NCBI RefSeq assembly: GCF_000760935.2
Contig: NZ_CP049744.1
Coordinates: 1,956,501 to 2,020,500 of the forward strand
DNA length: 64,000 nt
Source: Rhodococcoides fascians A25f
Lineage (GTDB): Bacteria; Actinomycetota; Actinomycetes; Mycobacteriales; Mycobacteriaceae
Direction of reading: 5' to 3'
The notes beneath the pieces were generated by a model that saw only the letters and a program-made list of their open reading frames with translations, made no database searches and was not told where the DNA came from. Both the position numbers and the translations under genes were made by a program. Of the stretch, positions 15,685 to 24,138 are shown one piece after another. Numbering within the stretch: the stretch's first letter is position 1; every line of letters starts with the position of its first letter.

Positions 15685-17163
15685 ATGATCGAGCTTCGTC
15701 GCACCACATCGAATGATCTGCCTGCGGGCGTAGCGAAGCCCGAGTACGACGCGGACGAACTGCACTGCGGCGTGGTGCATTTCGGGGTCGGTGCGTTTCA
15801 CCGCGCGCACCAGGCCGTCTATTTCGATCGCTTGCTCTCCGCCGGTCATCTCGACTGGGCGCTGTGCGGAGTGGGAGTCCTGCCGGGAGACAAGCGAATC
15901 GGGGAGGTCCTCGACGCTCAGGATCATCTCTACACGGTCGTGACCGTGGACCCCGATGGCCGACGCGATGCGCAGGTTGTCGGTTCGGTCGCAGATTTTG
16001 TTTTCGCACCCGAGGATCCGCAGGGGGTGCTCGACGTGCTCAGCTCACCCGCCACGATGATCGTGTCGCTGACCATCACCGAGGCCGGCTACGGCGTGAA
16101 CGATGTGACCGGGGTGTTCGAGCCGACCGATCCCGCGGTGCTCGCCGACCTCGAGGACCTCTCCACGCCGTCGAGTGTCTTCGGTTTCCTCACCGTTGCT
16201 CTCGCCACCCGTCGCTTCCATGGAATCCCGCCGTTCACCGTGATGTCCTGCGACAACATCGTCCACAACGGAACGGTCACTCGCACCGCGCTGACGTCCT
16301 TCGCGCGCCACCACGACAGCGATCTGGCCGACTGGATCGACGCCACAGCCGCGTTCCCTAATTCGATGGTCGACCGCATCACCCCGGCCACGACGCCCAC
16401 CGTCGTCGACGACCTGCGACGTGACTTCGGCATCGACGACCGCTGGCCGGTCCAGTCGGAATCGTTCTCCCAGTGGGTACTCGAAGACTCCTTCTCGTTC
16501 GGGCGACCACCCTTCGCCGACGTCGGCGTGCAACTCGTGACCGACGTCGCCCCCTACGAGCACATGAAACTGCGTCTGCTCAACGGTTCTCATCAGGCCA
16601 TGAGCTACCTCGGTATCCTCGCCGGTTATACCCATGTGCACGAGGTCATGGCCAGTCCTGACCTGCGCGAATTCGTCGCGTCGTACATGCGTGCCGAGGC
16701 GGCCCCGACGCTGGCACCGGTACCGGGAATCGACCTGGATGAGTACATCGAGCAACTGCTGCAACGATTTTCGAGTCTGGCGGTTCGTGACACTCTCGAA
16801 CGTCAGATCGTCGACGCATCTGTCCGAATCCCGAAATTCGTTCTGCCGGTGATCCGAGACCGCCTTGCCGAGGACCGATCCGTCGATCATGCCGCTCTGG
16901 TCCTCGCCGCATGGTGCGGAGTCCACGAGCGCGGGGACGTTCCGATGGTCGATGCCGATTCCGAACGACTGCAACGATTGTCGTGGGAAGACCACGACAA
17001 CCCCGGAGCGTTTCTGACCAACCGGGCGGTGTTCGGGGATCTTGCGGGCAGCCCGAGACTACGAGGTGCGTACCAGCGAGCCAAGCGTTCGCTGCAGGAC
17101 AGCGGTGCGCGTGGTGCTGTGCGCCGGGTGCTGGAGCAGTCGTCGGCTGGTCAGACCTTGTAG
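15685..17163 (+). CDS. mannitol-dehydrogenase-family polyol dehydrogenase
   Basis: 492 residues from ATG at 15685 (GAGGACC upstream), the usual length for mannitol 2-dehydrogenase and related polyol or hexuronate enzymes. The N-terminal Rossmann segment is VVHFGVGAFHRAHQAVYFD. The catalytic region is EHMKLRLLNGSHQAMSYLG, with the family's Lys...Asn...His pattern. It would oxidise a sugar alcohol such as mannitol, arabinitol or a relative to a ketose with NAD. It is the last gene of the importer unit. The stop at 17161-17163 overlaps the convergent thioesterase gene by 13 bases. Confidence 0.9.
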   Translation: MIELRRTTSNDLPAGVAKPEYDADELHCGVVHFGVGAFHRAHQAVYFDRLLSAGHLDWALCGVGVLPGDKRIGEVLDAQDHLYTVVTVDPDGRRDAQVVGSVADFVFAPEDPQGVLDVLSSPATMIVSLTITEAGYGVNDVTGVFEPTDPAVLADLEDLSTPSSVFGFLTVALATRRFHGIPPFTVMSCDNIVHNGTVTRTALTSFARHHDSDLADWIDATAAFPNSMVDRITPATTPTVVDDLRRDFGIDDRWPVQSESFSQWVLEDSFSFGRPPFADVGVQLVTDVAPYEHMKLRLLNGSHQAMSYLGILAGYTHVHEVMASPDLREFVASYMRAEAAPTLAPVPGIDLDEYIEQLLQRFSSLAVRDTLERQIVDASVRIPKFVLPVIRDRLAEDRSVDHAALVLAAWCGVHERGDVPMVDADSERLQRLSWEDHDNPGAFLTNRAVFGDLAGSPRLRGAYQRAKRSLQDSGARGAVRRVLEQSSAGQTL

Positions 17164-17942
17164 TAGACCACCTGGTGGCTCGTGGCCAACAGACTCCCGC
17201 CCTCGGTCCACAATTCCGCAGTTTGGTCGAAGTAGCCCTGGTGGAAGCGGCGCGCTCGTGCGGTGCCGAGGATGTATCCGTCGGCGTGCTGCTCGAGATC
17301 CTTGGGCGTCGCGAAGTAGTGGGTCGTCAGGGAAATGGTGCCCGCCGGAACGTACGTGCCCAGGCGCTGGAAGATCCGCGGATAGAACACATCGCTGAGC
17401 GAGGTCAGGGCTGCGAAGTCCAGGGGCCGCGGCGGGGTATCGCGGATCCACAGGGTTTCCGTCGAGTCTGCGGATTCCTGATCGCTCAGTGCGCCTGTCA
17501 CGAACCGCATCTCGTAGTTCTGAGCCCACGCGATGGCATCGGGAAACCCGCCCTGCTTCGTGTCGTTGGGGGAGGGAACGATCGGGGCCGTTGCCTCGAT
17601 GTTGTCCCAGGTGTCACGTCGCGCACCGAACACCGCTGTTGCGGTCGTGGCCACCGCACCGTTCTGCGTCAGTTCGAGATACCAGTGCTGGTTGCTGCGG
17701 TTGGTCCGCACCGGGCGGGCGGAGATCTCGAAATCACCCTCGGCAACCGGTCCGGCGAAATTCACAGTCAGTGAGACCGGCGTTCCCAGGCGTTCCGGGT
17801 GTTGTTCGATGGCCCGGATGAACGTCGCCGCGGTGACGCCACCGAACGGGCCGACCATGTTGTTGTACGGCGGCGACGTCTTTCCGTTGTAGGTGCCGTC
17901 GCCGACCACGTCGAGCGCGACTGCCTCTTCGAACGGATGCAT
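17151..17942 (-). CDS. TesB-like acyl-CoA thioesterase (double hotdog)
   Basis: 263 residues from ATG at 17942, which has AGGAGAACC directly upstream; a longer frame to 17975 is less likely. The N-terminal half contains NNMVGPFGGVTAATFIRAIE and PVSLTVNFAGPVAEGDFEI, the typical first hotdog of the 4HBT_3/TesB-like group. The C-terminal half (LDFAALTSLSDVFYPRIF; GTISLTTHYFA; GYFDQTAELWTEGGSLLA) is the second. It should hydrolyse acyl-CoA esters; the substrate is not predictable. Upstream on the same strand is an MFS transporter, 55 bases away, so they may be one unit. Confidence 0.85.
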   Translation of the reverse strand: MHPFEEAVALDVVGDGTYNGKTSPPYNNMVGPFGGVTAATFIRAIEQHPERLGTPVSLTVNFAGPVAEGDFEISARPVRTNRSNQHWYLELTQNGAVATTATAVFGARRDTWDNIEATAPIVPSPNDTKQGGFPDAIAWAQNYEMRFVTGALSDQESADSTETLWIRDTPPRPLDFAALTSLSDVFYPRIFQRLGTYVPAGTISLTTHYFATPKDLEQHADGYILGTARARRFHQGYFDQTAELWTEGGSLLATSHQVVYYKV

Positions 17943-17997
17943 GGTTCTCCTACTGCCTCGGACGGTGTGTGCCATCCGATCGTAGTGTCGCCGGCAT

Positions 17998-19287
17998 TCA
18001 GTCCAGGTCCTGGCCGCGCTTTTCCGGCATCCACACCATCGTCAGGAACGAGATCACAGCGGCTGCCGCGAGATAGTAGAAGAACCAGTCGGCGTGGCCT
18101 GCGTCGGACAATGCGTTGACCAGTAGGGGAGCGGTGCCGCCGAACAGCGCAACGGTGAGGTTGTACCAAGCTCCGATACCGACACCTCGAAGCTCTGCCG
18201 GGAAGGCCTCGGCCAGAACGGCAGGGATGATGGCCGAGCACATCGCGAACAGCAGCAGGCCGACGCAGAAGACGATCAGCAGTTTGACGAACGACGGCCC
18301 GATCAGCTTGGAGAGTGGGATGATCAGAATCGCGAACAGCGCAGCGTAGGTGAGCAATTGCGGCTTGCGGCCGATGCGGTCAGCGAGAGCGCCCATGGGG
18401 TACTGCAACGCGACGAACATCGCTGTCGCGATCGACAAGGCCACGAACACGTCGTTGGCGTCCGCTCCGCGTTGCTTGACGGCGTACGGCGTCATCGCGG
18501 AGAAGAACGTGTAGTAGGCGAGGGTTGCGAGGAGAACGAATCCCACGACCTGCAGAACAGCACGAGGATGGTGTTTCATGGTCATCCACAACGGGTTCTG
18601 CACAGCCTTCGCCTTCACGGCGTTGCGCTCCTGATTGTCGGCCTCGGCCATGCCGCGTCGCATCCAGAGCCCCACTACTCCCAGCAGTCCGCCGATGAGG
18701 AACGGTACGCGCCAGCCCCACGAGTTCAGTTGGGCGTCGTCGAGTGCGAAGGTGAGGTACGCGCCGAGCAGCGAGGCGAGGAGAATGGCTGTGCCGGTGG
18801 AGATGTAGTAGAAGGACGAGTAGCGGCCCCGTCTGTCGTTCGGGGCGATCTCGGCGAGGTAGGCCGACGCATTGGAGACCTCACCGCCCATCGACATGCC
18901 CTGCACGATCCGGGCCAGCAACAGCAGAATCGGAGCAAGCCAGCTTGCGACAGCGAATGTGGGGAGCACGGCGATCGCGAACGATCCACCCGACATCATC
19001 GCGATCGTCAGGATCATCGCTTGGCGTCGCCCCTTCAGATCGGAGAAGCGTCCGATCAACAATCCGCCGAGAGGCCGGAAAAAGAATGCCACCGAGTACG
19101 TGGCCAAGGTGCTCAATAGCGCGAGAGCAGGGTTGTCGCCGGAGAAGATCTGAGTGGCGAAGTAGATCGAGAACGTCGCGTAGACAGTCCAGTCGTACCA
19201 CTCCACCGCGTTGCCGATACTGACTGCCAGCAGTTGCTTCTTGGGCATCACGTGCCGAGTGGACGTCGATTCGGACTTCACTGACAT
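17998..19287 (-). CDS. MFS transporter, metabolite:H+ symporter (ShiA/KgtP/ProP-like)
   Basis: 429 residues from ATG at 19287 with GAGGAGATCGCC upstream. Twelve transmembrane helices can be traced. The family signature is clear: SIGNAVEWYDWTVYATFS in helix 1, FRPLGGLLIGRFSDLKGRRQ between helices 2 and 3, and RIVQGMSMGGEVSNASAYLAE in helix 4. Members of this group import organic acids, osmolytes or shikimate with protons. The substrate here is unknown and no catabolic gene for a typical substrate is adjacent. Confidence 0.92.
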   Translation of the reverse strand: MSVKSESTSTRHVMPKKQLLAVSIGNAVEWYDWTVYATFSIYFATQIFSGDNPALALLSTLATYSVAFFFRPLGGLLIGRFSDLKGRRQAMILTIAMMSGGSFAIAVLPTFAVASWLAPILLLLARIVQGMSMGGEVSNASAYLAEIAPNDRRGRYSSFYYISTGTAILLASLLGAYLTFALDDAQLNSWGWRVPFLIGGLLGVVGLWMRRGMAEADNQERNAVKAKAVQNPLWMTMKHHPRAVLQVVGFVLLATLAYYTFFSAMTPYAVKQRGADANDVFVALSIATAMFVALQYPMGALADRIGRKPQLLTYAALFAILIIPLSKLIGPSFVKLLIVFCVGLLLFAMCSAIIPAVLAEAFPAELRGVGIGAWYNLTVALFGGTAPLLVNALSDAGHADWFFYYLAAAAVISFLTMVWMPEKRGQDLD

Positions 19288-19368
19288 GGCGATCTCCTCA
19301 TCCCGTACCGACACTGGCAGCCTATGCGGCCGGTGCCATCTGGGTGCGGAATCTGGACCCGCGTGTGG

Positions 19369-20415
19369 TCACGGGATGATGCGCTGACCCCTCAGATCGG
19401 CGAAAATTCCGGCGAACATCGCGTCGGTGTCGACGAAACGATGAAAGCCCATCCGGCGCGCCTTGGAACCGTCGGAGATGACGTCGTAGTCCCAGGAGAA
19501 CACGAAATCGCCGAATCCCCAGGAAGATACATCGCGGTAGGGAGTGGGCTTCAGATCGTGCTCGGCAACGATCGAATTCCACAGCGACTCTTTGTCGGCC
19601 ATCACGTCGGCCAACGACATCGGCAGTGGAGTGGCGGTATCCAGACCGAAGAGGTCCGCGATGCGAGGCCACATATCGTTCCAGCGGAAGAGGTCTCCGT
19701 TGGTGATGTTGAACGCCTGGTTCGCGCAGTCGGGAGTGGTCGCGGCCCATACCGTCGCTTCGGCGAGCAGCGACGCATCGGTCATTTCCAACAGCGATCC
19801 GAACGCACCGGGTTTGCCCGGGAATCGCATCGGTACGCCGAGTTTCTTGCACATGGTTGCGTAGACAGCGATGACGGTGGCCAGATTCATCGGATTCCCC
19901 AGCGCCACACCGCACACCACGGATGGCCGAATAGCCGACCAGGTCCACCTCTTGCCGACCTGACGGGTTTCGAGGAACTGCTGTTGGTCGACGTTGAACT
20001 CGGGCGGCATGTGCGGTGGATCGGATTCGCGGGCAGGCGTTTTGAACGGGCCCAGATGCGCGCCGTACACCTTGTATCCCTGCATCAGGCTGACGTGTTC
20101 GAGGTTCGGAGAACTGTCCTCGATCGCCGTGACCACGTTGACGAGCATCTCCAGATTGGGAGGCACGAGCTCGGCCCACGTGGGGCGCTCCTGATACGCG
20201 GCGTAGAAGATGTGCGTGACGTCTGTCAGGTGCGAGAGCTGGCGTCGAGTCTCCTCACCATCGAGTAGATCCACGGCAATGTGCTGGACGCGTCCGCTGT
20301 CGATACCTCCGCGGCGTGATAGGCCGATGATGTCCCATTCTCCGCTTCGCTGCAGGTGGGCGACGAGATTTCCGCCGATCACTCCGTTGGCCCCCACGAC
20401 TACTGCTCGCTGCAT
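19369..20415 (-). CDS. PRISE-like NAD(P)-dependent reductase (extended SDR)
   Basis: 348 residues. Rossmann motif VVVGANGVIGGNLVAHL at the N terminus. The segments MQGYKVYGAHLGPFKTPARE and the conserved WSAIRPSVVCGVALGN stretch fit progesterone 5-beta-reductase/iridoid synthase-like enzymes, whose Lys and Tyr act in place of the classical YxxxK. Such enzymes reduce activated C=C bonds of enones with NADPH; the physiological substrate in bacteria is mostly unknown. It is divergent from an ArsR regulator with two matching palindromes in the gap, so it is probably repressed by that protein and induced by some electrophile or metabolite (inference). Confidence 0.85.
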   Translation of the reverse strand: MQRAVVVGANGVIGGNLVAHLQRSGEWDIIGLSRRGGIDSGRVQHIAVDLLDGEETRRQLSHLTDVTHIFYAAYQERPTWAELVPPNLEMLVNVVTAIEDSSPNLEHVSLMQGYKVYGAHLGPFKTPARESDPPHMPPEFNVDQQQFLETRQVGKRWTWSAIRPSVVCGVALGNPMNLATVIAVYATMCKKLGVPMRFPGKPGAFGSLLEMTDASLLAEATVWAATTPDCANQAFNITNGDLFRWNDMWPRIADLFGLDTATPLPMSLADVMADKESLWNSIVAEHDLKPTPYRDVSSWGFGDFVFSWDYDVISDGSKARRMGFHRFVDTDAMFAGIFADLRGQRIIP

Positions 20416-20432
20416 GAGCTACTCCTATCCGG

Positions 20433-20444
20433 ATATCGCGATAT
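20433..20444. promoter_or_regulatory. ArsR operator, site 1
   Basis: ATATCGCGATAT, a perfect 12-bp palindrome 18 bases before the PRISE-like reductase start. The near-identical site 2 starts 45 bases away. Confidence 0.6.
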
Positions 20445-20477
20445 TACGATGTCCGTGCAAGTAGACCACAGATCGGG

Positions 20478-20489
20478 ATATTGCGATAT
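20478..20489. promoter_or_regulatory. ArsR operator, site 2
   Basis: ATATTGCGATAT, one base different from site 1. It touches the first possible ArsR start codon (TTG at 20489), which argues for the GTG start at 20507 or for autorepression at the start itself. Confidence 0.6.
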
Positions 20490-20824
20490 TGGAGTACGCT
20501 TCGAGGGTGGCTGATGAACTGGACCCCGCGGAGCTTGCGGCAGTGTTCGGTGCCCTCAGTAACCCGGCGCGATTGGCGATCATGCAATGGCTCAAGGACC
20601 CGAGCGATTTTCCGCCGCAGCTCGAACCGGCCGAACAGGTAGGGGTGTGCCTCAAACACATTCAATCCAGAGCGGGTGTCTCACAATCGACGGCCTCGCA
20701 ATACATGGCGGTACTGCAACGCGCCCACCTGGTGACGAGCACCAAAATCGGGCCCTGGGTGCATTACAAACGCAACGCCGAATACCTCGACCGACTGGCC
20801 GAAACGATCAAGACCGATCTGTGA
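20489..20824 (+). CDS. ArsR-family regulator
   Basis: 111 residues from TTG at 20489, or 105 from GTG at 20507, which begins VADELDPAELAAVFGALSN. Winged-helix features: LSNPARLAIMQWL, HIQSRAGVSQSTASQYMAVLQRAHLV (recognition helix) and GPWVHYKRN (wing). A single cysteine (GVCLKHI) is present but there is no metal-binding CxC, so it is probably not a metal sensor. It is divergent from the PRISE-like reductase with two palindromes between them. The last 17 bases overlap the convergent small membrane protein gene. Confidence 0.85.
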   Translation: MEYASRVADELDPAELAAVFGALSNPARLAIMQWLKDPSDFPPQLEPAEQVGVCLKHIQSRAGVSQSTASQYMAVLQRAHLVTSTKIGPWVHYKRNAEYLDRLAETIKTDL

Positions 20825-21209
20825 AGTCTGTGGGCTGTAGGTTCGGCCGGGGCTTTCGTCGGCGGCTCGACACCAGGTTGATCAATCCGGACAGCGCGAG
20901 GCTGCCGCCTGGATACAGGAGTAGCCCGGGAGAAAAGATGACGGGTTCCGATGCGTCCTTCACCATGTAGGCGGCACCGATGCCGGTGAGAACAACTCCC
21001 GCAACGGTGGCAAGCGCGATGGTTCGCCGACTCTGACGGGCCAGCCATTTCGAGATCAATGCTGCGAATCCGGCGAATACGCAGAGGAAGATGGATGCGA
21101 TGAGCAATGCGTCCCACTTCACCACGGTAGCTGCTACGAACATGACTCCTCCGACGAAGAAGAGAGCCAGTTCCGGGACGGGTTGTCGCTGAGGAGGATC
21201 GACAGTCAC
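20808..21209 (-). CDS. small four-helix membrane protein coupled to a DNA methyltransferase
   Basis: 133 residues from GTG at 21209, whose GTGA overlaps the stop of the upstream methyltransferase gene; GAGGAG at 21191-21196 on the plus strand is not its ribosome site. Four hydrophobic stretches (about 13-30, 34-52, 64-82 and 92-112) and a basic tail are visible. I recognise no family. Translational coupling to a DNA methyltransferase makes a shared function possible but does not prove it. Its end overlaps the convergent arsR gene by 17 bases. Confidence 0.65.
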   Translation of the reverse strand: MTVDPPQRQPVPELALFFVGGVMFVAATVVKWDALLIASIFLCVFAGFAALISKWLARQSRRTIALATVAGVVLTGIGAAYMVKDASEPVIFSPGLLLYPGGSLALSGLINLVSSRRRKPRPNLQPTDFTDRS

Positions 21210-22708
21210 AGTGTTCGTCCCATCGCATGATCCACCGCACGGGTGAGCGATGCTGTCTCGAACAGTAGACCGTGCGTAGCCGCGGTCGCGGCGGAACGCT
21301 CACGAAGGGCATCGGGGTCTGTCGCCCGGGCGATGGCCGAGAGGTCGATGCGTTGGAGGAGCTTCTTCGTCACCGGCCGTTTGCTGTCCCAGAATGCCAG
21401 AGCCGCAATGAGATCAGTCGCTTCCGGTCCGGTCAACAGCGCGTGGGCGACTGCACACGTTGCGGGATCCTCGAAAGGAAGCAAGTACGTGGCATCGTCG
21501 AACACCGCTGGTTTGCCGTCGTAGGGGCCGACCATCCTGAACTGCGGAATCTTGTGGAACCCGGAGATCGCAATCTTGTACGGAGCGAACGTGTACGGGC
21601 CGACACCGAAGATGCAGAAGCGAGCCCTCTTGCGGTAGATCGACGACTTCCGCCCGTCGAGCGCAGCGGCGTTGTCGGTCAGGTACTTCCACAGCTTCGG
21701 TGCAGTCGGCGCAAGTAGCTCGGTGTCGTCACCGGTATGCGACTGCGGCACGATCATCCAGCGCGACACCACGTCCAGCTTGTCGCGGTAGACATCGGTG
21801 CACTTGAACAGTGGGAACAGGTAGTCGGGTTCGATGTCCACGCTGCCTCCCAGTTTGTTTCGCGGACCGCCGTTTTCGATCAACTCCATGACGCCGGCGG
21901 CGTCATGCTTGATGCCCTGCCGCCAGGTGAGAGGGCTGGCACCGTCGAATTGCTTGCTGCGCTGGTACGCATCGACGTTCGCGACGAGTTGACCGTCGAC
22001 GACCCCGATTCTGTTGGTTGGTTGTGACGCGTCGACGCTCGGGTATGTCTGCGCGGTGTAGTCGGTCTTGCCCGGCCCGAGTTCCACGGTGAACCAGCAG
22101 GCATCGACCCCCGCGTCGAACCATTTTTTCGCATCGATGATTCGTAGACTCGAACCGGTCACCGGCCGCTGCTGCTGCGCACAGTGCAACAGGACGTTTC
22201 GAGCTACCTGGGTCTTGCAGATCATCGCGATGGTCACCGGTCTATCACTGAACTCGGTGAGGAGTTTGATCCAGATGTATTCTGCGATATCGAAATTCGA
22301 ACTGCCGGTGATCGCGTCGATTCCGCGGGCGTTCTTGGTGTTCGCGCGGGTAGGACGATTGGCGGAATCGAGCACCGATAGTTGCGAGTTGGTCACCCAC
22401 GGTGGGTTTCCGATGACGAGAGTCGGGCCTGGCTCCGAGGTCCAGTCGACATCAGACGCCAGGTCGAAGTCGAAGATCGACGCAGTGACAACTCTGCCGA
22501 ATTGTGATGCATACGAGGCATACTCGGGCTGCACCTCGATCCCGACGCGCTCTGCTTCGGGGTGACTCCGGGCCATCACCGACAGGAAGTTCCCGACACC
22601 GCAGGTGGGTTCGAGAACACGGGTCCATTTGCGACAGGGCAGAGTGTTGACCAACGCGCGCGCCAACTCGATCGGGGTCTGGAAGTCCCCGAACTCGTTG
22701 TTGGGCAT
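21206..22708 (-). CDS. N6-adenine DNA methyltransferase (gamma-type, NPPW), solitary
   Basis: 500 residues from ATG at 22708, placed by GGAGG five bases upstream; the longer open frame beyond is not coding-like. Motif X-like FQTPIELARALVN at the N terminus, SAM-binding motif LEPTCGVGNFL (about 32-42), acidic GIEVQPEYA, and catalytic motif IV VIGNPPWVTN (99-107). The C-terminal half (GIKHDAAGVMELIENGG; PDYLFPLFKCTDV) resembles the target-recognition part of type IIG/Eco57I-like enzymes. No nuclease motif is seen in the protein and none of the neighbours is a recognisable restriction enzyme. It may be an orphan epigenetic methyltransferase or half of an unrecognised defence system with the coupled membrane protein. 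Confidence 0.85.
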   Translation of the reverse strand: MPNNEFGDFQTPIELARALVNTLPCRKWTRVLEPTCGVGNFLSVMARSHPEAERVGIEVQPEYASYASQFGRVVTASIFDFDLASDVDWTSEPGPTLVIGNPPWVTNSQLSVLDSANRPTRANTKNARGIDAITGSSNFDIAEYIWIKLLTEFSDRPVTIAMICKTQVARNVLLHCAQQQRPVTGSSLRIIDAKKWFDAGVDACWFTVELGPGKTDYTAQTYPSVDASQPTNRIGVVDGQLVANVDAYQRSKQFDGASPLTWRQGIKHDAAGVMELIENGGPRNKLGGSVDIEPDYLFPLFKCTDVYRDKLDVVSRWMIVPQSHTGDDTELLAPTAPKLWKYLTDNAAALDGRKSSIYRKRARFCIFGVGPYTFAPYKIAISGFHKIPQFRMVGPYDGKPAVFDDATYLLPFEDPATCAVAHALLTGPEATDLIAALAFWDSKRPVTKKLLQRIDLSAIARATDPDALRERSAATAATHGLLFETASLTRAVDHAMGRTL

Positions 22709-22823
22709 CGGTGCCTCCGGCTGCGGTGCGGTTGGGTGCCTTCTGTGGCACAGGAGCATAGCCTGCGGAGCGACCCACAGACTCAGCACCACACCACTGC
22801 CGGAGGCATTAAAGTGAAGAGGG

Positions 22824-23327
22824 ATGAAGCTTTCGCGCGTTGCCTTACTGCTGTCCAGTCTCGTCTTCATCGGTAGCCTCGTGTGGGTCGCCCTCACCGC
22901 GGGCGACGAGATACCCGCACACGTCGACGGATCCGGTCAGGTGGACCGAATGGACTCGAAGCTGTCCTTCCTCCTCACGATGGGTGGTACCGGGTTCGTC
23001 ATGATCGGGTTGTTCGTCAGTGTCGGCTGGTGGCTGCCGAAGCTTCCGGCTCAGATGGTGAATCTGCCGAGTCGGCGACTGCACGAGTACTGGACTTCCG
23101 CCGAGAATCGACCCGAACTGAATCGCAAGATGTCCGAGGACCTCGATTGGATCGGGGTCGTCACCACACTGCTGTTCGCCTGGATCTGCGTCGTTGCTGG
23201 CACGACCACAGGTGCGTCGGTGAGCGCGTGGGTGTTCGTGGTGCCGACTGTGCTTTATGTGGTGGTGATTCTGGGATATGCGGCCTTCCTGTTCATGGGC
23301 AGTCGATACCGTATTCCGAAGGACTGA
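22824..23327 (+). CDS. DUF1648-domain membrane protein
   Basis: 167 residues from ATG at 22824 (AGAGGG upstream). The N-terminal signal/transmembrane helix is followed by EIPAHVDGSGQVDRM, the DUF1648 signature also found in SdpI-like immunity proteins, then three more hydrophobic helices (about 47-67, 108-128 and 133-155). The family is membrane-bound with no known biochemical activity. A helical unknown protein follows 17 bases downstream. Confidence 0.8.
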   Translation: MKLSRVALLLSSLVFIGSLVWVALTAGDEIPAHVDGSGQVDRMDSKLSFLLTMGGTGFVMIGLFVSVGWWLPKLPAQMVNLPSRRLHEYWTSAENRPELNRKMSEDLDWIGVVTTLLFAWICVVAGTTTGASVSAWVFVVPTVLYVVVILGYAAFLFMGSRYRIPKD

Positions 23328-23344
23328 CTGAGTGGGGAGTGGAC

Positions 23345-24124
23345 ATGGGATGGAACCCGTTCGATCGGCGGTCGAAGGATCAGCGCGCGATCGACGGCGT
23401 TTTGGTCGATCTCGGGAAGCCGGCGTGGCGCGGTGCGCATGGCCACTTCGTCCGAGATGCACTCACCTCCTGGCGTCTTGCTGCCACCTCGACTCTGCAT
23501 GATCCCCCGACTGCGACCAGGCTCGACAGAGTGCGCAAGGTCGTAGATCGGGAGCCGGCAAGTCGAGGACAGGCCGACATCGCCGAACTCGAGAGCCTCC
23601 GTAAGACGGTCACCGGCAGTGTCGTCTACGTCGTCGCCGCTCTGGCCACTGCTATCGAAGGCCTGGCGGCGTGGACGGCGGATGACGTAGCGCATCGGAT
23701 AGTGCGCATCGACCTGTCTGCGGAAGTGGCCTCGGTAGCGCGCAGTGCAGGGCTGCTCCAGGCTGCCTTCGATCGTCTCGGTGGCCCACCGTCGGGTCAT
23801 CTCGCCAAAGATGCCGAGGTGCAAGCGATGTACGCCCGACGCACCGAAGCACTCGCCGATCGCCAGCGCACCCTGATACTGCGATTGACTGCCCTGCGCT
23901 CGTATCTGGACGGACTGATGGATATCGAGAAGGAACTCGAGAAGATGCGGTGGATAGAGCATCACGGGTCTCCGGACTTCGCCGAACTCGAGGAGCGCGA
24001 GAGCGATGAGCTGGCGTCCTTGAATCTCAGTGCAGCGCGTGACCTGTTCGACGAGGCGACCGATCGCATCGGAGTGCAATTGCGCGAGGCGGCAGAAAAG
24101 CTCGGGGATTCCGGGCAGCGCTGA
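23345..24124 (+). CDS. helical protein of unknown function
   Basis: 259 residues from ATG at 23345, with GGGGAG upstream. It is almost entirely charged and helical, with likely coiled coils at about 175-245 (RRTEALADRQRTLILRL; MDIEKELEKMR; ELEERESDELASL). There is no signal peptide; the only hydrophobic stretch is about 92-105 (VVYVVAALATAI). I recognise no family. It follows the DUF1648 gene by 17 bases and precedes the Fic gene, from which the inverted repeat at 24139-24176 separates it. Confidence 0.75.
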   Translation: MGWNPFDRRSKDQRAIDGVLVDLGKPAWRGAHGHFVRDALTSWRLAATSTLHDPPTATRLDRVRKVVDREPASRGQADIAELESLRKTVTGSVVYVVAALATAIEGLAAWTADDVAHRIVRIDLSAEVASVARSAGLLQAAFDRLGGPPSGHLAKDAEVQAMYARRTEALADRQRTLILRLTALRSYLDGLMDIEKELEKMRWIEHHGSPDFAELEERESDELASLNLSAARDLFDEATDRIGVQLREAAEKLGDSGQR

Positions 24125-24138
24125 CGTTGGTATCGACT

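Noticed and set aside
14620..15927. 435-codon minus-strand frame across the sugar-binding protein gene
   Set aside because: Antisense to a clear lipoprotein gene and into the start of the dehydrogenase; composition is a mirror of coding GC bias.
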